38,533 nt of DNA, from positions 1 through 38,533 of the forward strand of contig JALUYI010000046.1 in the NCBI GenBank assembly GCA_027013095.1, given 5' to 3'. The stretch is from Paracoccaceae bacterium. GTDB taxonomy: Bacteria; Pseudomonadota; Alphaproteobacteria; Rhodobacterales; Rhodobacteraceae. This document shows positions 1 through 7,376 of this stretch, piece by piece. Each line of letters begins with the position of its first letter. Positions within the stretch are counted from its first letter, which is position 1. A model generated the notes under the pieces. The model had not been told where the DNA came from and did no database searches. It worked only from the letters and a program-made list of their open reading frames with translations. The position numbers were made by a program, and so were the translations under genes.

Positions 1-20
1 GGCACCCGGAAACAAGCCCA

Positions 21-1127
21 CTACGCGCTCAGAACGTCAAAAATCGAGGTGCCCACAACGTCAAAGCCGATTTCCCTGAGGCGCCATGCCCCGCCAAGCG
101 GAGTCGGCACATCAAACAAATCAGCAAGAACATCTCCCGCCGGAGAGTTTGCGCTTCGCGTCCGCACCAGTTTGCGCCCACCGGAACTAGCATCCCACTC
201 CCACAACTCAGCCGTTGCCATCGTAAGCAACGCCGCCTCGATCTCCGGATCATGGGCATGTGTCATGGCAAAATCAGGCGCGGCCCGTTCAACTGCATCC
301 AGCGAATAGAGATGGCGCGCATCGGGTCCGGCAAAGAACCCCGGCTGATCCAGAAGGTGCTCTGCAAACATGTCAGCCATGTCGGCTGCCCGCGTGCGAC
401 TAATGCCGCCAAGGCGTAACATGCCTGCGTCCTTTTCATAGCGCAGAACAGCGTGCGTGACCGCGCGCATGCTGATCACCCGCTCGGCATTAGCCTCAAT
501 TACCGGCAGGCTTGAAACCACCGCGCCATAGGCAATCACGATATTGATGTCGCGCCCGTCCTCGTAACACGCCAGGCGACAATAGCGGCCCCGCATGTCA
601 GCCTCGAAAAATGCGGTGACCGCTTCGCGAAACCGCTCGATATCAGAAATGTCGGTCTTGGCCGCGACGCCATCTCTCAGACCGGCAAATTCAATCAGCG
701 AGGCTTTGGTCTTCAGCACCTGAAAATCATACGCCGCGTCAAACACCTCGCGGTGAAACAAAAATACTCGCAAGGCCACATGTTTGGGATCGTGCGCTTT
801 TGGGGCGTCGCCTTCGCTTGGCTCGGTGGGCGCAAGAATTTGCACCCCCAGTCGACGGGCGTGCGTGAGGATCAACTCCAACCCCGCCTTGCACCCGAGG
901 TCCGCAATCTGATGAAAATCGGCAATCAGCCCTTCTGGAAATTGCTCCGTTGCGCCCAAGAGATAGGCGTGCAGTCGCTCGCGGGCGTGCGCCTCATCCC
1001 CGTCTAGAGTCGCAAGATCAAACCCGTTCAAGGCTCCTTTATGGCGCTTCAGCAGTGTTTGTATCAATGCAAGATCAACGGTGCGGATAAACTTTGGGTT
1101 AACAAATTTCTTCAAGCTGGTTGACAC
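21..1127 (-). CDS. Unrecognised 368-residue protein, divergent from the recombinase operon
   Basis: I do not recognise this family. The ORF is long, has normal codon use and looks soluble: there is no signal peptide or hydrophobic segment. It begins at a GTG (complement of 1125-1127) preceded by AGGAG about 7 nt upstream; an overlapping ATG in another frame is not used. The N-terminus is basic (LKKFVNPKFIRTVD), followed by a probably helical region. The middle contains a segment with RYCRLACYEDGRDINIVIAYG, shortened here to its outline: an aromatic/basic strand, then hydrophobic strands. The gene is transcribed away from the recombinase operon and has its own promoter with a palindromic operator, so it is probably repressed under some conditions. 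Its stop lies 20 bp from the window edge, so further genes of the same island may continue outside. No function is proposed. Confidence 0.75.
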   Translation of the reverse strand: MSTSLKKFVNPKFIRTVDLALIQTLLKRHKGALNGFDLATLDGDEAHARERLHAYLLGATEQFPEGLIADFHQIADLGCKAGLELILTHARRLGVQILAPTEPSEGDAPKAHDPKHVALRVFLFHREVFDAAYDFQVLKTKASLIEFAGLRDGVAAKTDISDIERFREAVTAFFEADMRGRYCRLACYEDGRDINIVIAYGAVVSSLPVIEANAERVISMRAVTHAVLRYEKDAGMLRLGGISRTRAADMADMFAEHLLDQPGFFAGPDARHLYSLDAVERAAPDFAMTHAHDPEIEAALLTMATAELWEWDASSGGRKLVRTRSANSPAGDVLADLFDVPTPLGGAWRLREIGFDVVGTSIFDVLSA

Positions 1128-1159
1128 ATTGATTCTCCTGCAGGGTTATAAGGGTTCTT

Positions 1160-1188
1160 TGTATGTTCCGTTAATGGTTAACGGTCAA
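1160..1188 (-). promoter_or_regulatory. Promoter with embedded palindromic operator for the 21-1127 gene
   Basis: On the minus strand TTGACC (1183-1188) lies 17 bp from CATACA (1160-1165), which suits a sigma-70-type promoter with a good -35 and a weak -10. The spacer holds a perfect inverted repeat, CCGTTAA-TGG-TTAACGG (1168-1184). A repressor bound there would block polymerase. Transcription would start near 1153, leaving a short leader with the AGGAG ribosome site. The binding protein is unknown; the small helix-turn-helix-like protein at 3320-3709 is a natural candidate, by inference only. Confidence 0.55.
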
Positions 1189-1200
1189 TCGCAAAACCTG

Positions 1201-1239
1201 CTCGTATGAGACATTTTTCTAAACCCGTGAGTAGAGACC
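1201..1239 (+). repeat. Left copy of a motif flanking the recombinase operon
   Basis: CTCGTATGAGACAT (1201-1214) is followed by AGAGACC (1233-1239). The same two blocks occur after the operon at 3889-3919, with one inserted G and a spacing between blocks 9 bp shorter. The copy lies 32 bp before the first gene of the operon, so it could be a recombination site, an operator or part of the promoter (TATGAG resembles a -10). Confidence 0.45.
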
Positions 1240-1270
1240 TTATGACAGCCCTGATCATCAAAGGTTTTTC

Positions 1271-1489
1271 ATGCCACGCTCCCAGCCGCGACGAAACACT
1301 CTCCACCCCGACAAGATGTCGCCCGATGCGCGCATCGCTGAAATAGGCCGTATTCTGGCCGCCGGTCTGTTCCGGATGCGCAGGCCAAAGTCCAGCGTTT
1401 TATCTGCGAAACCCGGAGACAGTTCTCTCGACTTACCGGTGCGAGTGAGCGGTCATGCGGGTGACGAAAAACCGAGTTGGAGACCATGA
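1271..1489 (+). CDS. Small 72-residue protein, first gene of the recombinase operon
   Basis: The ORF starts at an ATG with AAAGG about 7 nt upstream. Its TGA stop (1487-1489) overlaps the ATG at 1486 of the DUF2924 gene, a junction typical of translational coupling. The segment ARIAEIGRILAAGLFRMR, followed by SSVLSA and a GDSSLDLPVRVSGH tail, resembles short uncharacterised proteins I have seen next to DUF2924/recombinase genes in alphaproteobacteria (recollection, not a search). The central helix is amphipathic with basic residues. An internal ATG at 1316 (MSPDAR) is an alternative start that would keep all of the conserved-looking part. No function is known. Confidence 0.6.
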   Translation: MPRSQPRRNTLHPDKMSPDARIAEIGRILAAGLFRMRRPKSSVLSAKPGDSSLDLPVRVSGHAGDEKPSWRP

Positions 1490-2001
1490 TGAAACAGTTG
1501 AAACGCAAACAAACGCAGGCCTGCCTGCCAAAGCCAGGCCACGACCCAGAAACCGATCAAACGGTTCTGGCGCGTCTTAATGCCCTTAAGAACATGGGCA
1601 TTCCGGAACTTAAAGCCGAATGGGCGCGCCTGTTTGATGCGCCCGCCCCCAACAACAGCGGTCCCTTTCTGCGCATGCGCCTCGGCCACCGGATCCAGGA
1701 GTTGACCTATGGTGGCCTCAGCAAACCCGCCAAGCGCATGCTCGATCTGCTGGTCGATGAGGTCGAGGGCGGAAAGGTGCGAAAATCGATGATTTCTGAC
1801 CCCCGCACGCCCGTTGTTGGCACGCGGCTAATCCGCGAATGGGACGGGGTTGAGCATACAATCACCGTGCTCAAACAGGGGTTTGAATGGCAGGGACGTC
1901 AGTACAAATCGCTCTCCGCCATTGCCCGCGCCATTACCGGTACCCGCTGGAACGGCTTTCGGTTTTTTGGTCTTAGCAACTCGAAACGGGGTGCAAAATG
2001 A
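1486..2001 (+). CDS. DUF2924 domain-containing protein
   Basis: The protein has about 171 residues. The C-terminal part carries the hallmark of DUF2924: TRLIREWDGVEHTITVL, then a GFEWQGRQYKSLSAIARAITG segment ending in TRWNG and FFGL. Proteins of this family usually sit beside a serine recombinase, often on phage- or plasmid-like DNA, and their biochemical role is not established. The start is either ATG 1486, overlapping the preceding stop, or ATG 1489, which is better spaced from the GGAG at 1479-1482; a TTG at 1477 is less likely. The 3' end overlaps the recombinase ATG by 4 bp, so the two are probably made together. The N-terminus is lysine-rich and could bind nucleic acid (inference). 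Confidence 0.9.
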   Translation: MMKQLKRKQTQACLPKPGHDPETDQTVLARLNALKNMGIPELKAEWARLFDAPAPNNSGPFLRMRLGHRIQELTYGGLSKPAKRMLDLLVDEVEGGKVRKSMISDPRTPVVGTRLIREWDGVEHTITVLKQGFEWQGRQYKSLSAIARAITGTRWNGFRFFGLSNSKRGAK

Positions 2002-3323
2002 GATCGAATGTATCAAAGCTCCCCGCACGCAAGCGTTGTGCGGTTTACACCCGCAAATCCTCCGAAGAAGGGCTTGATATGGCTTTCAATTCTCTGGATG
2101 CCCAACGCGAGGCCTGCGAAGCCTATATCCTCAGCCAGAAGGCCGAGGGCTGGGTTCTGGTCAAGGATCATTATGATGATGGCGGCATATCCGGCGGCAC
2201 CTTGAACCGGCCCGACTTACAGCGCCTACTTGGCGATATTGAGGCGGGTCTCATCGATGTGGTGGTGGTTTACAAGATCGACCGGCTGTCGCGCTCGTTG
2301 ATGGATTTTTCCCAACTGGTCGAAGTGTTCGAGCGCAATGACGTGACCTTCGTCTCAATCACGCAATCGTTCAACACCACAACCTCCATGGGACGACTGA
2401 CGCTGAACATCCTGCTGTCATTCGCGCAGTTTGAACGCGAAGTCACGGGTGAGCGCATCCGCGACAAGATCGCCGCCTCGCGCAAAAAAGGCATGTGGAT
2501 GGGCGGCACGGTTCCGCTTGGCTATGACGTCAAAGATCGGAAACTGGTGGTGAATGACGATGAGGCCGCCACGGTCCGCCATATCTTCACCCGTTTCGTT
2601 GATCTCGGGTCTGCTACTGTGCTGACGCGGGAACTGCGCCAAGGTGCCATTCGCAACAAACAGGGGCGCGTTATCGACAAGGGGTTTCTCTATCGCCTGC
2701 TCAACAATCGCGTTTACATCGGCAACGCGATTCACAAAGGCACGGCGTACCCCGGTGAGCATGATGCCATCATCAGCCAGGACCTCTGGGATCGGGTGCA
2801 TGCCATCATGGAAGAAAGCCCTCGCGCACGCGCCGCCAACACCCGAGCACAAACGCCAGCGCTGCTGAAGGGGCTGCTGTTCAGCGCGAGCGGGGCCGCT
2901 ATGACCCCGACCCATACCAAAAAGGGCAGCAGGCTTTACCGCTATTACGTCTCAATGGATGTTCTGCGCAACCGCGTCGGCGAAACCGATCCCGGTCCGC
3001 ACCGCTTGCCCGCGGGCATGGTTGAGGAGGCCGTAGTTGGTGAAATCCGCGCCCTTCTGCGCACGCCCGACATTGCCGCGCAAGCCTTGCAATCGCTCAA
3101 TCGCGAGAATGTTGAAATCGAGGAAGCCGAGGTTTTGGCCGCGATCACCGGCTTTGATGATCTCTGGCACGGGCTGTTTCCAGCCGAGCAAGCCCGCATC
3201 ATCCAGTTGCTGGTTAAGCGCGCCACCATCACCGAGGCCGGGCTGGTGGTTGATCTCAGAACCGACGGGATCACCGGCCTCATTCGTGAAATGCTAACCC
3301 CGAAACCCAAGGAAACCGCATGA
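1998..3323 (+). CDS. Serine recombinase (resolvase/invertase N-terminal domain plus recombinase domain)
   Basis: This 441-residue site-specific recombinase has the N-terminal catalytic motif YTRKS (residues 17-21) with Ser21 as the expected nucleophile. DDGGISGGTLNRPDLQRLL and KIDRLSRSLMDF (around 95) are conserved blocks of the resolvase fold. The recombinase domain follows (about 170-270: GYDV, RHIFTRFVDLGS, LLNNRVYIG). The region that is a zinc ribbon in many large serine integrases (MTPTHTKKGSRLYRYYV) has no cysteine pairs, so zinc is probably not bound. It is shorter than typical phage integrases because it lacks a long coiled coil. It overlaps DUF2924 upstream and the next gene downstream by 4 bp each. 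Its target sites are unknown; the flanking motifs at 1201 and 3889 are candidates. Confidence 0.93.
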   Translation: MRSNVSKLPARKRCAVYTRKSSEEGLDMAFNSLDAQREACEAYILSQKAEGWVLVKDHYDDGGISGGTLNRPDLQRLLGDIEAGLIDVVVVYKIDRLSRSLMDFSQLVEVFERNDVTFVSITQSFNTTTSMGRLTLNILLSFAQFEREVTGERIRDKIAASRKKGMWMGGTVPLGYDVKDRKLVVNDDEAATVRHIFTRFVDLGSATVLTRELRQGAIRNKQGRVIDKGFLYRLLNNRVYIGNAIHKGTAYPGEHDAIISQDLWDRVHAIMEESPRARAANTRAQTPALLKGLLFSASGAAMTPTHTKKGSRLYRYYVSMDVLRNRVGETDPGPHRLPAGMVEEAVVGEIRALLRTPDIAAQALQSLNRENVEIEEAEVLAAITGFDDLWHGLFPAEQARIIQLLVKRATITEAGLVVDLRTDGITGLIREMLTPKPKETA

Positions 3324-3709
3324 GAAAATCCCCTGAAACCCTGCGCGTCGTTATCCCGCTCAATATCCGCAAGAAGAACGGGCGACCGAAAATCCTGCCG
3401 CCAGACGGGCTGTCCCCGCAGCAAAACCGCGCCCAGGACCCCCATCTCTTGCGCGCCGTTGGCCGTTCCCTTGGCTGGCGGAAGCGTCTCGATGAGGGCC
3501 GCGCCGCCACCATACATGATATCGCGACCGCCGAGCATCTCAGCGATTCCTTCGCTGCGCGCTACCTACGCCTTGCGTATTTGTCGCCCGAAGTTCTGGA
3601 GGCCCTCATCCTTCAGCGCCGCCCCTCTGCCGTGCGAGTCGTCGATCTGGTCAAGATCGCCGCCCGACCGTGGGTCGAACAGGTGGATGCCGTGTTTGGT
3701 GAAGAGTGA
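3320..3709 (+). CDS. Small helix-turn-helix-like protein, last gene of the recombinase operon
   Basis: The 129-residue basic protein starts at an ATG overlapping the recombinase stop by 4 bp. The stretch GRSLGWRKRLDEGRAATIHDI followed by AEHLSDSFAARYLRLAYLSPEVLEAL (about residues 48-97) has the pattern of a helix-turn-helix of the ParB/KorB kind: helix, short turn, then a recognition-like helix ending in the invariant-looking YLRLAYLSP. Similar small proteins usually follow DUF2924/recombinase pairs in alphaproteobacteria (recollection). A DNA-binding or site-accessory role for the recombinase is inferred. It could also regulate the divergent 368-residue gene through the palindrome at 1168-1184. 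Confidence 0.75.
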   Translation: MRKSPETLRVVIPLNIRKKNGRPKILPPDGLSPQQNRAQDPHLLRAVGRSLGWRKRLDEGRAATIHDIATAEHLSDSFAARYLRLAYLSPEVLEALILQRRPSAVRVVDLVKIAARPWVEQVDAVFGEE

Positions 3710-4032
3710 GGGGTCGGAAATTACACTGCCCCCAAATCCAGAAAAACCCTTATAAATCAACACCTGTCGCGCCGGTTCGGAGTTTAGGTGCGGGGTGGGC
3801 GGAATCTCCAAAAGGTCACTCCCCCAAAAACGTCAAGCCATTGTAAACACGTCTTATTTTTAGAGTGACGTGGCTGAGCGTAGGTTCACTCGGTATGAGA
3901 CATATGCCCTTTAGAGACCAATTTCGGCCCCTCCGGCTGTCTCCGATGGTCACACCCCATGGCTAAACCCCTTTGAAACCAAAAGAAAAAAAGCTCCTCA
4001 GGGGGCGTGTTTCAGGATTCTATATAGGTGGG
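3710..4032. other. Non-coding stretch between the recombinase operon and tRNA-Ser
   Basis: I see no convincing gene here. The stretch holds an inverted repeat GTCACTC (3815-3821) / GAGTGAC (3863-3869) around an AT-richer segment, then the right copy of the flanking motif (3889-3919). An A-rich run lies at 3978-3991. If the cassette is mobile, its right boundary is most likely in this stretch. Confidence 0.5.
3889..3919 (+). repeat. Right copy of the motif flanking the recombinase operon
   Basis: CTCGGTATGAGACAT (3889-3903) plus AGAGACC (3913-3919) match the left copy (1201-1239) in both blocks and in orientation. There is no gene directly downstream on this strand, which argues against a purely promoter role for the shared motif. 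Confidence 0.45.
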
Positions 4033-4122
4033 TGGCGGAGGAGGTGGGATTCGAACCCACGGAAGACTTGCACCTTCGCTGGTTTTCAAGACCAGTGCAT
4101 TCGACCACTCTGCCACTCCTCC
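4033..4122 (-). tRNA. tRNA-Ser (UGA anticodon)
   Basis: The 90-nt gene folds as a class II tRNA: acceptor stem GGAGGAG/CTCCTCC, anticodon stem CTGGT/ACCAG with loop CTTGAAA and anticodon TGA (complement of 4086-4088), a long variable arm, a T arm containing GGTTCGAATCC, discriminator G and an encoded CCA (4033-4035). It reads UCA and related serine codons. It lies about 320 bp from the recombinase cassette. tRNA 3' ends are common island integration sites, but I found no second copy of this 3' end in the window. Confidence 0.97.
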
Positions 4123-4281
4123 GGCAGGTGCAAACAGATAACCGCCTTTGAGTGATTCTGAAACTCCTGTTTTGCGGGCGAGACCCCGGCCCGGTTTCGT
4201 CATATTGCGGGGTTTTGCAAGCGTGCTGTCGATGTTTGCGGCTCGGGGGGGTGATATGCTGCTCTGCAGGCGGATGTGGTA

Positions 4282-5592
4282 TCACAATAGGCGTGCGGCC
4301 AGCGCATCCTGGGTCTGGCGCAGGCGATAGCTGAGTTCCGCAACCCCCCGCCCCAGCAGGCCAAAGCTGCGTCTGGGCGGGATACGCATGAAAATGCCAG
4401 TGTCCTCGCGGGCACCCGTCAGGACGTCGCTCAGAACCTTGGCGGCCGCCGGGATGCTGTTCATCCCGTGGCCGCCAAATCCGGTCATGGCATAGCAATT
4501 CGCATCGATCTGGCGCACATAGGGCAGGAAATGCGCTGCATAGGCCATATGCCCGCCCCAGCCATAGTCGATGCCGGTCTCAGCCTCGGACATATCGCCG
4601 GCCAGTGCCGGGTAGATCGCTGCAATGTCGCGCGCGACCATGCGTTTGACCGTGGCCGGATCATGCGTGCCAAAGGCAGTAATCGCCATTCCCCACAGCA
4701 ATCTTCCGTCCGCAAGGCGGCGATAGTAATTGCCGGCGCGGCGGGTGTCGGCGATGGCCCAGTTGCGGGCGATGTGTCGATCCAGTAGCTCGGGCATGGG
4801 GGCGGTCACGCCGATATACGTGCGGATCGGCAAAAGATGCGCTTGCAAGAAGCGGTTTTCCGCGCCGCCATAGCCGCCCGTGGTCAGGACCAGCTTGCGC
4901 GCGCGCAGCTGTCGCGTCTGCGTTTGCAACAGCCAGCCCCGTGTGGCCTCGGGGCGGGCCGAGAGCAGTGCCGTGTGCTCGAGAATCGCGCCGCCCGCCG
5001 CCAGCGCCTCGCGTGCAAGCGCGCGCATGAAATTTAGCGGGTGAAAATGCAGCCCGACGCTGGAAAATACGCCAAAGCGATACCGTCGCGTGCTGAGGAT
5101 CTCGCCCAGCGCATCCGCCGACAGCAGCCTCTCGCCAGCGCCCAGCCCAAGGGGAGGGCGCCCGCTGAGAGAGACAGTCAGCGCGCCATCAACGGGGTGC
5201 GAACCGGCGTAATCCGGCTGCTGCATCCGGGCCTGCATCCAGTCTAGACCATAAGCCGCCAGATCGGCCATCTCGGCCACGGCTTCGGGCCCCATGACCC
5301 GGCGGATCTGGGCTTCATCAGCCGCCCAGCCAGGGGTGCAAAAACCGCCATTGCGCCCTGATGCCCCGGCGCCAATGCAGTCTCGTTCCAACAGAACCGC
5401 TGACAGACCGGCCTTTGAAAGACGCAGCAGCAGGCTCAGCCCGGCCAGCCCGGCGCCGATGATCGCAACGTCATACTGCTCGGCACAGGTCTCGGGCGCG
5501 GTGGTTTTGGGCGGTGTCAGCCCGGTGTCCTGATACCATGTGCGCACATTCACGGCGTTGACGGCTTGTGCGCTTTTGGGGCCTGACTTCAA
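4282..5592 (-). CDS. FAD-dependent amine/amino-acid oxidase of the DAO family
   Basis: The 436-residue flavoprotein has an N-terminal dinucleotide motif (DVAIIGAGLAGLS, residues 41-53), the GASGRNGGF loop (76-84) and a C-terminal FAD-contact region MTGFGGHGMN. This pattern fits DAO oxidoreductases such as gamma-glutamylputrescine oxidase, which oxidise an amine or amino acid to an aldehyde or keto acid, ammonia and hydrogen peroxide; the substrate cannot be read from sequence. The start is TTG (complement of 5590-5592) with GGAG about 9 nt upstream, overlapping the permease stop, and no ATG lies near. It is the last gene of a binding protein-permease-oxidase operon, suggesting that the imported compound is its substrate (inference). 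Confidence 0.88.
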   Translation of the reverse strand: MKSGPKSAQAVNAVNVRTWYQDTGLTPPKTTAPETCAEQYDVAIIGAGLAGLSLLLRLSKAGLSAVLLERDCIGAGASGRNGGFCTPGWAADEAQIRRVMGPEAVAEMADLAAYGLDWMQARMQQPDYAGSHPVDGALTVSLSGRPPLGLGAGERLLSADALGEILSTRRYRFGVFSSVGLHFHPLNFMRALAREALAAGGAILEHTALLSARPEATRGWLLQTQTRQLRARKLVLTTGGYGGAENRFLQAHLLPIRTYIGVTAPMPELLDRHIARNWAIADTRRAGNYYRRLADGRLLWGMAITAFGTHDPATVKRMVARDIAAIYPALAGDMSEAETGIDYGWGGHMAYAAHFLPYVRQIDANCYAMTGFGGHGMNSIPAAAKVLSDVLTGAREDTGIFMRIPPRRSFGLLGRGVAELSYRLRQTQDALAARLL

Positions 5593-7277
5593 TTGGCGCG
5601 GCTCCGGTTCACGATATTGTCCAGCGCCTTGATTCCCGATGCGGCCAGCAGGGTCAGTAGAACATAGATCAGGGCTGCCGAGTTGAACGGCTCGAACGCC
5701 AGAAAGCTCTGTGCCTGAAACTCACGCATCCGCTGTGTGAGGTCACGCACCGACAGGATCGATACCAGCGACGTGTCCTTCAGCATGGCGATGAATTCGT
5801 TGCCAAGGGCTGGCAGCACGATGGCCACTGCCTGTGGAATGATGATCAGCCGCGCAACCTGCAATTCGCGCAGGCCAAGGGTTCGGGCGGCCTCGATCTG
5901 GCCCTTGGGAATGGCTTCGATCCCGGCGCGAAAGATTTCGGCCATATAGGCGGAATAACCAATGGCGATGGCAATGACGCCGCGCGTCATCATCTGCAGG
6001 TCGATATAGCCGGCCGAGGCCGATTTCAGCGCCCCGGCCAGTGGCAGGCCGACGTAGAGGATGATGACCAGCATCGGAATGCCGCGAATCGTATCAACGA
6101 AGAAATCCGAGAATACCGCCAGCGGGTGGGCGTCGGTCAGGCGTCCAATTCCCACCAACAGCAGCAGCATCACGCCAATGGCCAGCGTAACAACAGCAAT
6201 GGCCTGCGTGGTTTTGGGCAAAAAGTTCGTCTCCCACAGGACCGGCAGCTTGCCCACCTGATCGCGCGGCAGCAATGCGGCGGTAATCCGGCCCTTGGCG
6301 ATGAAATCCAGCGCCTGAGCGGTGGTTGCAAGTGAGCGGATCTTGAACGGTTTTTTCGGCGGCACCTTTTGGAAATCACCATAGCGAATGGTGTCGGCCA
6401 GCGCCTGTGGGGTGCCAGCGATGATTCCGATCTTGCCCTTCAGGTTGCCGGCTAGGGCGACGTTCTGATGCGGCTGCATGAATTCAAAAATCGAGAACAG
6501 GATCAGCAGAGAGCCAAGGATTGAGAACACCACCGAGGCCCGTCGTGAGGGGGAAAAGCGGGTCAGCAAGGCCCAGACCAGCCCCAGAATCGACGCTCCG
6601 ATATAGGCAAAGAATGCCGCCCTCAGTGTCACCATCAGCCCCACCGCAAAGCCGGCGTGGGCGATCATGATGACGTAAAAGGCAAAGGTGAAATTCACCA
6701 GCGCAATCAGAACCCAGGCGATGCGCCCGGCAAGGCTGCGATGCACCCGGAGCGGCGCCAGCGCCCAAAGCAGGCTGGCCAGCGAGGCGGCAGCGAAAAC
6801 CATCAGGTATTTATGAGTCGCGGCAATCAGAAGCGTCTTGAATCCGGCCTCGAGAACAAAGCTGTTGTTGGCAACGATGATCCAGTCGACGCTGCGCGGG
6901 TCATACTCGTTCACCGCAACCGAGGTCACATAGATCTCGGTCCCTTTGGTGTAGATCAGGACCAGCGCCAGAAAGAATTGCGCGCCAAGCAGGATCAGGG
7001 CGCGCAGACGTTGGCGGCGAATCAGTTCGTCCGGTTCGTCCGGGCGCATCGAGCGCAGGATCGACAGTGCCGCCAGAAAGCCGGTGCTGCCAAGGGCGCC
7101 AAACAGGATAAAGATGCCAAGCAGCGTGAACGGGTGGTCCTCGATCCCCAGAACAGCGTGGATGGCCGGTCCGTAATTGCGTGAAACCGCGATCAGATAG
7201 ATCAGCACCGGCGCGACAAACATGAAAACCAGGTTACTTGCGCGTATGCCCCGCAGCCAGTTTATCAAGCCTGTCAT
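5589..7277 (-). CDS. Amino-acid ABC transporter permease (HisM type) with a large internal insert
   Basis: The 562-residue inner-membrane protein is about twice the usual permease length. Four or five hydrophobic segments occupy residues 1-205. A segment typical of the start of HisM-type permeases follows (GFAVGLMVTLRAAF..LGLVWALL, 209-238). The rest of the domain appears only after residue 385: DTIRGIPMLVIILYVGLPL, then the EAA loop EAARTLGLRELQVARLIIIPQ in outline (462-482) that contacts the ATPase. The insert (about 245-385) includes a soluble segment (GKIGIIAGTPQALADTI.., 281-350) reminiscent of a piece of a solute-binding protein, plus another membrane helix. It follows the binding-protein gene by 99 bp. 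No ATPase gene is present in the cluster, so one must be supplied from elsewhere. Confidence 0.88.
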   Translation of the reverse strand: MTGLINWLRGIRASNLVFMFVAPVLIYLIAVSRNYGPAIHAVLGIEDHPFTLLGIFILFGALGSTGFLAALSILRSMRPDEPDELIRRQRLRALILLGAQFFLALVLIYTKGTEIYVTSVAVNEYDPRSVDWIIVANNSFVLEAGFKTLLIAATHKYLMVFAAASLASLLWALAPLRVHRSLAGRIAWVLIALVNFTFAFYVIMIAHAGFAVGLMVTLRAAFFAYIGASILGLVWALLTRFSPSRRASVVFSILGSLLILFSIFEFMQPHQNVALAGNLKGKIGIIAGTPQALADTIRYGDFQKVPPKKPFKIRSLATTAQALDFIAKGRITAALLPRDQVGKLPVLWETNFLPKTTQAIAVVTLAIGVMLLLLVGIGRLTDAHPLAVFSDFFVDTIRGIPMLVIILYVGLPLAGALKSASAGYIDLQMMTRGVIAIAIGYSAYMAEIFRAGIEAIPKGQIEAARTLGLRELQVARLIIIPQAVAIVLPALGNEFIAMLKDTSLVSILSVRDLTQRMREFQAQSFLAFEPFNSAALIYVLLTLLAASGIKALDNIVNRSRAN

Positions 7278-7330
7278 GTGATCCGGTCTTTCAGAAGATA
7301 GGGAAGGGGAGGGACGTGGGAAAACAGAAC

Positions 7331-7359
7331 GTCCGGAGCAGCGACCTGCCGCCCCGGAC
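7331..7359 (-). other. Intercistronic stem-loop between binding protein and permease genes
   Basis: On the minus strand GTCCGG pairs with CCGGAC, with an inner GCAG/CTGC pairing. It lies just after the binding-protein stop and before the permease start. It has no U tract, so it is more likely an mRNA-stabilising or partial-termination hairpin that raises binding protein over permease, as is common in ABC operons (inference). Confidence 0.45.
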
Positions 7360-7376
7360 CATCATTCAGGAAATGA

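Noticed and set aside
3815-3869. GTCACTC/GAGTGAC inverted repeat after the recombinase operon considered as terminator or element end
   Set aside because: The arms are only 7 bp with a 41-bp spacer and no T tract, which is within chance expectation. It is only mentioned in the gap description.
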